Shown: piece by piece, positions 57,801 to 64,000 of the stretch
Position numbering within the stretch: position 1 is the stretch's first letter
How the letters are laid out: each line of letters begins with the position of its first letter
Origin: Candidatus Ferrigenium altingense
GTDB taxonomy: Bacteria; Pseudomonadota; Gammaproteobacteria; Burkholderiales; Gallionellaceae
Assembly: GCA_020621985.1 (NCBI GenBank)
Contig: JAHRYS010000001.1
Location: 461,737 to 525,736, forward strand
DNA length: 64,000 nt
Reading direction: 5' to 3'
Notes under the pieces: generated by a model
What the model saw: only the letters and a program-made list of their open reading frames with translations
What the model was told of the DNA's origin: nothing
Databases searched by the model: none
Program-made: the position numbers and the translations under genes

Positions 57801-58834
57801 CGACGCCGAATGAAACCGGCATGATCGAGATTTCGCGCGGCGGCGAAAAGCTGTTCAGCGACAGCGGCGTGAACCTGCAACGCATCTGGTCGGAGACCAC
57901 CTACCAGATGCAGAAACTGCGCGACAACCCAACCTGTGCGCAACAGGAATTCGACCGCCTGCTCGATGCCGCCGATCCGGGTCTGCATGTGAAGCTGACT
58001 TACGATCTGAACGAAACCCCAACCCCCGTTCGCGCTGAGCTTGTCGAAGGGAGAGCGGTGCTGACCCGGCCGAAGATCGCCATCCTGCGCGAGCAGGGCG
58101 TGAATGGCCAGGTGGAAATGGCTGCCGCATTCGACCGCGCCGGCTTCGCGGCGGTGGACGTGCACATGAGTGACATCATCAGCGGCCGCGTCAAGCTGGC
58201 CGACTTCAAGGGCTACGCCGCGTGCGGCGGATTCTCCTACGGCGACGTGCTCGGCGCGGGCGAGGGCTGGGCGAAATCCATCCTGTTCAACCCGCGCGCG
58301 CGCGACGAATTCGCGGCGTTCTTCCAGCGCAGCGACACCTTCGCGCTCGGCGTGTGCAACGGCTGCCAGATGATGAGCAACCTGCACGAGATCATCCCCG
58401 GCGCGGCACAATGGGCGCACTTCGCGCGCAACCAGTCCGAGCAATTCGAGGCGCGCTTCGCGATGGTCGAGGTGCAGCCGTCGCCGTCGATCTTCTTCAG
58501 CGGTATGGCGGGCAGCCGCATGCCGATCGTGGTGTCGCATGGCGAAGGCTATGCCGATTTCGGCAGCGCCGCGAAACTGAAGGCCGCGCAGGATATCGTC
58601 ACGCTGCGCTATGTGGATCATCGCGGCAATGCCACCGAGATCTATCCGCTCAACCCCAACGGTTCGCCGCAAGGCATCACCGGCCTGACCACGCCGGACG
58701 GGCGCTTTTCGATCATGATGCCGCACCCAGAACGCGTATTCCGCGCCGTGCAGAACTCCTGGTATCCGCGCGAGTGGCAGGAGAACGGCGCATGGCTGCG
58801 CATGTTCCAGAATGCAAGGAAGTGGGTGGGATAG
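54833..58834 (+). CDS. purL: Phosphoribosylformylglycinamidine synthase, with two apparent in-frame palindromic insertions
   Basis: 1333 aa; [50 protein letters not shown], glutaminase [10 protein letters not shown]. Insertions at ~55891-55997 and ~58015-58060. Confidence 0.97.
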   Translation: MFRVSVGTPALSAFRLEKLRAVLNDAAPGATIADTRHWYFSALKSKTLSKLQEKLLDKVLGKAAGEPANAFLRILVVPRLGTISPWSTKATDIAQHCGLSEVTRIERGVVYYLSTGSGKPLSKAERAAVLPLLHDRMTETVLSDIEGAAEKIFRHGKPQPLATVNILKGGSKALEKANREMGLALSADEIDYLVENFQKLKRNPTDVELMMFAQANSEHCRHKIFNADWVIDGEAQDISLFGMIRNTHKVSPQGTVVAYSDNSSVIEGARVERFYPRTDGGYAFSEELTHILMKVETHNHPTAIAPFAGAATGSGGEIRDEGATGSGSKPKAGLTGFSVSNLNILGFVQPWEKYEKGEGGRGKGKTTEPLLTLPLSAEGAIPSPLSPSQTYGKPSRIVTALQIMLEGPIGAAAFNNEFGRPNLTGYFRTFEENVSGEMRGYHKPIMLAGGVGNIAAIHTHKHDLPVGALVVHLGGPGMLIGLGGGAASSMDTGSNAENLDFDSVQRGNPEMQRRAQEVIDRCWQLGENNPILSIHDVGAGGMSNALPELVHGGGRGAHFELRKIPLDETGMSPKQIWCNESQERYVLAIAPERLEEFRAFCERERCPFAVVGVAAEDDQLIVHDTEFGNDPVNMPLSVLLGKPPKMTRNVKRETARLASFDSSGLDLREAIERVLRLPSVANKTFLISIGDRTVGGMTARDQMVGPWQVPVADVAVTLMGFNTHRGEAFALGERTPLALVNAPASGRMAVGEALTNIAAARIDKIGDIKLSANWMAAAGHHGEDAALFNTVRAVGMELCPQLGIGIPVGKDSMSMKTVWQEEGETKSVTAPLSLIVTAFAPCADARHTLTPQLSAYLDTTLLLIDLGQGKNRMGGSALAQVYKQVGDVAPDVDDAQMLKSFFELIQRLNGSGKLIAYHDRSDGGALVSLCEMAFASHIGLDIRLDELHGDTLRALFNEELGAVVQIRNRDVQHVLQLTQELGLKSVQKIATPNETGMIEISRGGEKLFSDSGVNLQRIWSETTYQMQKLRDNPTCAQQEFDRLLDAADPGLHVKLTYDLNETPTPVRAELVEGRAVLTRPKIAILREQGVNGQVEMAAAFDRAGFAAVDVHMSDIISGRVKLADFKGYAACGGFSYGDVLGAGEGWAKSILFNPRARDEFAAFFQRSDTFALGVCNGCQMMSNLHEIIPGAAQWAHFARNQSEQFEARFAMVEVQPSPSIFFSGMAGSRMPIVVSHGEGYADFGSAAKLKAAQDIVTLRYVDHRGNATEIYPLNPNGSPQGITGLTTPDGRFSIMMPHPERVFRAVQNSWYPREWQENGAWLRMFQNARKWVG
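55891..55997. repeat. In-frame insertion 1 in purL with 12-bp inverted arms
   Basis: AAGGGAGAAGGG (55898-55909) / CCCTTCTCCCTT (55975-55986); encodes a low-complexity stretch between the conserved VQPWE and [20 protein letters not shown] blocks. Confidence 0.8.
58028..58051. repeat. In-frame insertion 2 in purL, GTTCGCGCTGAGCTTGTCGAAGGG element
   Basis: Shares CTGAGCTTGTCGAAGG with the element at 46010-46072; encodes [10 protein letters not shown]. Confidence 0.75.
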
Positions 58835-58861
58835 GGGCACATAAGGCCTTATGTGCCTGCT

Positions 58862-58891
58862 AAAAGGCGGCCGGATAGCCGCCTTTTTTTG
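58862..58891 (+). terminator. Rho-independent terminator of purL
   Basis: AAAAGGCGGC-cggata-GCCGCCTTTTTTT. Confidence 0.88.
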
Positions 58892-58958
58892 TGCCTTTTT
58901 ATTGTGATTGACCATAGCACACAACCCTACTACAATCTCCCAAATTGGGAGGTTAGGT

Positions 58959-59267
58959 ATGCGGGTGATTGCCAAGAGCACATTGGTTAAATTCTGGAAT
59001 CAGCCGGAATATGCGGATTCAAAGGGCGCTTTGCAAAGCTGGTACGACGAGGCGGCCAAAGCAAGCTGGGGCAGTCCGCAGAACATAAAGGATCAGTACC
59101 GAAGCGCGAGTATTTGCGGCAACCAACGTGTGGTGTTTAATATCGCCGGGAACAAGTATCGCCTGGTTGTAGAAATGCAATACCGAGCCGGAATGGTGTG
59201 GGTGAAGTTCGTGGGAACCCACGCACAATACGACAAAATCAACGTGGAGACCGTCAATGAATATTAA
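58959..59267 (+). CDS. higB: HigB-like mRNA interferase toxin
   Basis: MRVIAKSTLVKFWNQPEYADSKGALQSWYDEAAKASW...NQRVVFNIAGNKYRLVVEMQYRAGMVWVKFVGTHAQYDKI. Confidence 0.9.
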   Translation: MRVIAKSTLVKFWNQPEYADSKGALQSWYDEAAKASWGSPQNIKDQYRSASICGNQRVVFNIAGNKYRLVVEMQYRAGMVWVKFVGTHAQYDKINVETVNEY

Positions 59268-59613
59268 GCCGATCCGAAACGACGACGACTTGCGCGCCGC
59301 ATTTAAGCGGCTGGAACTCGTGTATCAGGCACAAGAGGGAACGCCGCAGGCGGATGAAATGGAAATCCTGGTGACGCTCATCGAAGCCTATGAGCACAAG
59401 CATTTCCCGATTGGCGTGGTCGATCCGGTCGAAGCCATCAAATTCAGAATGGAACAGCAGGGACTGACGCAAAAAGACCTTGAGCCCTACATCGGTTCAA
59501 GCGGGCGTGTTTCCGAAGTGTTGAACCACAAGCGACGGCTCAGTCTGCAAATGGTGAAACGGTTGCACGACGGGCTGCACATCCCGTATGAAAGCCTGTT
59601 ATCCGCTGCATAG
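59257..59613 (+). CDS. higA: HigA-like HTH (XRE) antitoxin
   Basis: FRMEQQGLTQKDLEPYIGSSGRVSEVLNHKRRLSLQMVKRLHDGLHIPYESLL; overlaps higB. Confidence 0.9.
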   Translation: MNIKPIRNDDDLRAAFKRLELVYQAQEGTPQADEMEILVTLIEAYEHKHFPIGVVDPVEAIKFRMEQQGLTQKDLEPYIGSSGRVSEVLNHKRRLSLQMVKRLHDGLHIPYESLLSAA

Positions 59614-59696
59614 ATTCTTCGGATTTTCAATTTTTAAAATGGCCGTATCAGTGAGACGGCTTCCAAGAACAACATCAATAACCGGAGAGTACTTAT

Positions 59697-61025
59697 ATGA
59701 CCGCACCAGTTTCGTTGCCAGTATCGTTGAGAGAAATTCCGCAGCACAACATCTTCCGCAAGGGCGACACCTTCGTGCTGTTCGGCGAACTGTTCGGACG
59801 GGGTTACGCCAACGGCCTGGTGAACGAGGCGCGCAAGGCGGGGATGACGATCATCGGCATCACGGTCGGACGCCGCGACGAAAACCACGCGCTGCGCGCG
59901 CTGACCGCCGAGGAATTGGCCGAGGCCGAGGCCAATCTGGGCGGGCGCATCATCAACGTGCCGCTGATGGCCGGCTTCGACCTGGACGCCCCCGCAGGCG
60001 AGCCGACCCCGACCGACCTGCTCGGCGGCATGACGCTGAAGAGCTGGCAGGAAGACAAGCTCGACTGGGCGCATGTCGAGAAGTGCCGCGCGGTCGGCGT
60101 CAAGCGCTTCAGGGATTCCGTCGCGAAGGTGATGGCCGAGCTGGATGGCATGATCGCGGACGGCAGCAACGCGTTCTTCGCCCACACGATGGCGGGCGGC
60201 ATCCCCAAGGTCAAGGTGTTCCTCGCCATTGCGAACCGCATCTACAAGGGGCGCGGCGAGCGCTTCATGTCCTCGCGCGCGCTGCTCGACAGCGATCTCG
60301 GCAAGCTGTGCCTGATGAATTTCGACGAGGTCACCGCGAACACCTTCCAGTACCTGATCGAAGGCAGCGCGGCGATCCGCGCGCGGCTGGAAAAGACCGG
60401 CGGCCAGGTGCGCTACACCGCCTACGGCTACCACGGCACCGAGATACTCATCAATGGCGACTACCACTGGCAGACCTACACCAACTATACGCAGGGCTAC
60501 GCCAAGATGCGCCTCGAGCGCGTCGCAACGGATGCCTGGGCGCAGGGCATCAAGGCCACGGTGTTCAATTGCCCGGAGATACGCACCAACTCCTCCGACA
60601 TCTTCGTCGGCGTCGAACTGTCGCTGTTCCCGCTGCTGAAGGCGCTCAAGAAGGAAGGCGGCGGGGCATGGGCCGACGCGCAGTGGCAGGCCTGCCGCGA
60701 CCTGTTGCAGGAGGGCATGTCGCTCGAGGCGCTGCTGCAGAAGATCGGCGACTACAACGCCGCCGGCGTGATGAAGGCGTACCGCAACTTCGCCGCGTGG
60801 CCGATGGACAACTCCGCGGAACTGGCCGACCTGATGATCGGCACCTCGGATGAGATCACCCAGATGCACAAGGACCGCAAGGCGCTGGTGACCGACATCC
60901 TCAGCGCGCTGGTGCTGGAGGGAACCGGGCCGCTGATGTTCGTTGAAGCCTCCCATCCTGCGGCCCCGGTGCTGTGGCTCAATCACGATGTGATCGCGAA
61001 GCAGCTGAATCTGATTCACGGGTGA
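59697..61025 (+). CDS. Conserved ~440-aa protein, possibly enoyl-ACP reductase FabMG-like family
   Basis: Well-formed CDS with terminator; family assignment from memory of similar proteins only. Confidence 0.45.
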   Translation: MTAPVSLPVSLREIPQHNIFRKGDTFVLFGELFGRGYANGLVNEARKAGMTIIGITVGRRDENHALRALTAEELAEAEANLGGRIINVPLMAGFDLDAPAGEPTPTDLLGGMTLKSWQEDKLDWAHVEKCRAVGVKRFRDSVAKVMAELDGMIADGSNAFFAHTMAGGIPKVKVFLAIANRIYKGRGERFMSSRALLDSDLGKLCLMNFDEVTANTFQYLIEGSAAIRARLEKTGGQVRYTAYGYHGTEILINGDYHWQTYTNYTQGYAKMRLERVATDAWAQGIKATVFNCPEIRTNSSDIFVGVELSLFPLLKALKKEGGGAWADAQWQACRDLLQEGMSLEALLQKIGDYNAAGVMKAYRNFAAWPMDNSAELADLMIGTSDEITQMHKDRKALVTDILSALVLEGTGPLMFVEASHPAAPVLWLNHDVIAKQLNLIHG

Positions 61026-61051
61026 GGGGCGCAGTACCGTTACATGAAAAG

Positions 61052-61082
61052 AAAAAGGCGACCGGATGGTCGCCTTTTTTAT
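61052..61082 (+). terminator. Rho-independent terminator
   Basis: AAAAAGGCGACC-ggat-GGTCGCCTTTTTT. Confidence 0.88.
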
Positions 61083-61144
61083 TCAGTGGTTGTTTTGCGG
61101 TAATGCGAAGCTGACCCGTTTAGTTGCTAATTATTATTGCCGAC

Positions 61145-62735
61145 TTATTTTCGCCAATCTTTGATATATAAAACTTTGCTATTTGAAAGCTGGAGAACAG
61201 AATGTTTAGTCATGACAGTAGCTGCGCTATCCCCATATTTTTGGATTTCATCGATTGAAATAAAAGTCTGCTTATCAGTAGAACAGTATAGAGAAATCAT
61301 CTTAGCAACAGCTTCATTCTCGATATTTTTGAATAAGAGCGAGTCGTGTATTAGAAACGGAAGCCGTGATGTAAGAAACACTGACCAGTCGAATAGGATG
61401 AGATTTGAATATGCTTTTCCAGTGCCCGTATCTTCAAAAATCTCAAATTCATAATTTGACTTGCTGAATGTTAGGTAAGGGCTTTTTCTGGTTTCACCAT
61501 ATATTTCAGAAGATAATTTTTGAAGCTTACTATTTATTAAATCCTCAATAAGTTTTAGTAGTTTATTCTTTTCTACATCCAGATTTTCCTGGGTTTGCTT
61601 TACGTCGATAGTTAACTCTTTGTTCTGATCGTGGTACTTGTTTTCAAGCTCTGCATTTCTTTTAGAGTTGGATAGCTCATATACACGATCAACCACCAGC
61701 CCGGGATTCTCCACATTCTTAAGGATTGATGAAAGCCGCTCGTCAATCTTAGCAATTTCAGCCTTTATATTAGCTTGCTCCTCTAATAGTTCACGTTCAC
61801 TGGTCTTCAGTTCCTTCCTTAAAATGACTGCGATATCGGAATGGAATTCTTCAACTTTTATAATCTTGTCATCGTAAACGTCTGGGAAGAACGCTTTCAG
61901 TGATTCGAAGTTTTTACTTTTAATATGGCGACTTTGGCTAACTGAATCCATGATTCTGGAAAGCCTGCTATCTACATCTGCCTTGCTTTGAAGTAATCTG
62001 TCCTTGTCCTCTTTGAGCTCACCTACTTCTCGATTTACGATTTCTTTGATGTTGGTAGCATAACGAGCTAAATTAGTCTTTATGTCTTCAAACTCTGAAG
62101 TGATGTTCGTTACTGAGGATACATTTTGTTTGTATTTCTTTTCGGTAATTTTTGGTATGAGGTTTTTTTTGAGGGCCGCTGACAAAGCTTTCTGATCAGA
62201 TTGTTTTTCTCTCAATAAATCAGCGAGACTTTCCAATGGGGCGTATTTTTCGTAGAGCTTAAGCATTAATGTTAAAGCATCATTTGCCTTCTGTTTTTTG
62301 TGTCCATCCAAAGGTCTTCTAGGCTCCAAGTTCTCTTTTCCCCAAATACGAGAGAAGACAGACACGATGCCTCTAAAAGTCATATCTAGAACATCAAGCT
62401 CATAGGCTGTTTTCAGAAAGGTGCGGAATTCATTTACATCAATGGGCTTAATTTCTTCATACTGATCTGTGCACATGAAAACAATCTCAGGCCGTTGTGT
62501 GTCACGACGGAAAGTATGTGTCTTTCCCCGAAATACAAACTTTACGAAGTAAGAATGATGACCCAATTCGTCAACAACATCTTTGTTGAAATTAATAAAG
62601 GAATCGCCGCCGGTCGCAAAGTCAATTACCATCAAGAACGTAGATTTACCAATCGAATTAGTCGCGACATCATCACCGAGGACTACATTTAGACCCTTAT
62701 GAAAAACGATAGGAGTGCTTCTAAGTTTATCGCAG
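61145..62735 (-). pseudogene. DUF2326/Rad50-like ABC-ATPase (ABC-3C type) truncated at its 5' end by an IS element
   Basis: Reading upstream of the annotated ORF start in frame gives CDKLRSTPIVFHKGLNVVLGDDVATNSIGKSTFLMVIDF (Walker A) and then runs into the IS end and a TAA (62768-62770) with no ATG/GTG/TTG start. Confidence 0.75.
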
Positions 62736-62800
62736 TGACCTTGCCCCCGAAAAACGTATTTCTTAACTTATGGTAGATTTCAAGTTAAGGAGACGTAAAA

Positions 62801-63100
62801 ATGACGGCAGAAAAAAGCAAGAGAGCGGCATACACACTGGAGTACAAGCTGGAGGCGGTGCGATTGGTTCAGGGCGGCCAGGCATGTTTGATGACAGCCA
62901 AAGTGCTGGGTATTCCGAAGCAGACATTGGAGAATTGGGTCAGGCAGGCGGCAAAAGGGAAGCTGGCCGGTGCAGGTGCCAAGCCGGTGAGCGCAGAGCA
63001 AATGGAGCTGGCGCGCTTGAGAGCAGAACTTGCGCGGGTCAAGATGGAGCGCGACATCCTAAAAAAAGCGACGGCGTACTTTGCGCGGGAGTCAGCGTGA
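62801..63100 (+). CDS. IS3-family OrfA (HTH)
   Basis: YTLEYKLEAVRLVQGGQACLMTAKVLGIPKQTLENWVRQA ... ERDILKKATAYFARES. Confidence 0.95.
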   Translation: MTAEKSKRAAYTLEYKLEAVRLVQGGQACLMTAKVLGIPKQTLENWVRQAAKGKLAGAGAKPVSAEQMELARLRAELARVKMERDILKKATAYFARESA

Positions 63101-63993
63101 AGTACGCCTGGATTGAGCGGCATAAAAATCGTTGGCCGATCACCCTGCAATGCGAAGTGCTGAACGTCAGCGCGAGCGGATACTTTGAGTATCAGCGTCG
63201 CAAAGGTTCTGGACACCCCGCGACGCCTGGCAAGCGCATCAATGATGAAGCCCTGCTGGTTCACATCAAGGCAGCGCATGCCGCCAGCAAAGGCGAATAC
63301 GGCTGGCCGCGAATCTGGCAAGAACTCCGTGCCAGTGGTGTGCGTGTCTGGAAAGAACGGGTTCGGCGGCTCATGAAGGAACACGGCATCAAGGCACGAG
63401 GAAAGCGTAAATTTGTTGTTACCACCGACAGCAAGCATAACCTGCCGATCGCGCCGAACTTGCTCAATCGCAACTTCCAGCCTGATACGCCCGACTGTGT
63501 ATGGACTAGCGACATCACCTATATCCAGACCGATGAAGGCTGGTTGTATCTGGCTATCGTCCTTGATCTGTACAGCCGTCAGGTAGTCGGCTGGAGCATG
63601 CAAGCCCACATGCAGACCCGCTTGGTGACGGATGCGCTCAGGATGGCATGGTTCAGGAGACGACCGGAGCCCGGGCTGATCTTCCACTCGGATCGGGGTA
63701 GTCAGTATTGCAGCCACACATTCCAGCAAACGCTGGTTGAATACGGCATGCAAAGCTCAATGAGCCGCAAAGGGAACTGCTGGGACAACGCGCCAACGGA
63801 AAGCTTGTGGGGGTCATTGAAGGTGGGACGGTTGTACGGCATGCGGTTTGAAACACGGCGCCAGGCGATGGACGAGGTGATTGACTGGCTGACGTACTAC
63901 AACCACAGAAGGCTGCACTCGACACTGGGCTATATCAGTCCGATGCAGTTCGAGAAAAACTGGTTGGCGGCACAGTTGAAGGATGCCGCATAA
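63097..63993 (+). CDS. IS3-family OrfB transposase (DDE), expressed as OrfAB by -1 frameshift
   Basis: TSDITYI, HSDRGSQY, APTESLWGSLK; reading frame is -1 relative to OrfA with AAAAAAAG at 63061-63068. Confidence 0.95.
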   Translation: MKYAWIERHKNRWPITLQCEVLNVSASGYFEYQRRKGSGHPATPGKRINDEALLVHIKAAHAASKGEYGWPRIWQELRASGVRVWKERVRRLMKEHGIKARGKRKFVVTTDSKHNLPIAPNLLNRNFQPDTPDCVWTSDITYIQTDEGWLYLAIVLDLYSRQVVGWSMQAHMQTRLVTDALRMAWFRRRPEPGLIFHSDRGSQYCSHTFQQTLVEYGMQSSMSRKGNCWDNAPTESLWGSLKVGRLYGMRFETRRQAMDEVIDWLTYYNHRRLHSTLGYISPMQFEKNWLAAQLKDAA

Positions 63994-64000
63994 TGAGCGT

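Larger units (their letters stand above)
62736..64000 (+). mobile_element. IS3-family insertion sequence; left end TGACCTTGCCCCCGAAAAACG, right end outside the window
   Basis: OrfA/OrfB organisation with A7G slippery site, DDE transposase, and TGACCTTGCCCCC terminus. Confidence 0.88.

Noticed and set aside
56573-58981. 802-aa minus-strand ORF antisense to purL
   Set aside because: Antisense shadow of a high-GC coding gene; no recognisable domain.
59257-62735. higBA plus DUF2326 as one defence system
   Set aside because: Separated by an unrelated gene with its own terminator and on opposite strands; treated as independent loci.

Overview
A 64-kb window of a GC-rich proteobacterial chromosome. 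Gene content and style look like a betaproteobacterium, perhaps Gallionellaceae/Nitrosomonadales; that placement is inference only. Most of it is ordinary housekeeping: nadK, recN, bamE-like, dapB, mfd, ispD, ispF, tsaB, rimI, type-4/5 UDG, lplT, alr, MTAP/mtnP, apt, mtnA, uup-like ABC-F, lemA, nnrD-like, purL and tRNA-Arg(CCT). The stand-out region is a ~11-kb respiratory cluster at 12.3-23.5 kb. It starts with two paralogous 47-51 aa single-TM ORFs that are missing from the ORF track. These are followed by B-family-like heme-copper subunits II and I (the active-site Tyr is replaced by Gln and the CuA loop carries an insertion), a heme O synthase and a SCO/SenC protein. Next comes a cytochrome b fused to a 2Fe-2S ferredoxin and an FNR-type reductase, then an uncharacterised membrane-anchored protein and a second, very divergent heme-copper subunit I lacking the His-His CuB ligands and the Tyr. 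The cluster ends with a paralogous cytochrome b fused to 2x[4Fe-4S] and an MvhD-like domain. I read it as a candidate NO-reductase-like / NAD(P)H- or ferredoxin-linked electron-transfer system. Accessory features include an AAA ATPase + cytoplasmic subtilase pair (3.3-6.9 kb), a UrtA-like binding protein between two GGDEF-EAL proteins, a GIDE + EF-hand/LemA pair and a higBA toxin-antitoxin. At the right edge a Rad50-like DUF2326 (ABC-3C type) gene is decapitated by an IS3-family element. Several families of short palindromic repeats occur, some inserted in frame within protein-coding genes, including apparently two in purL.
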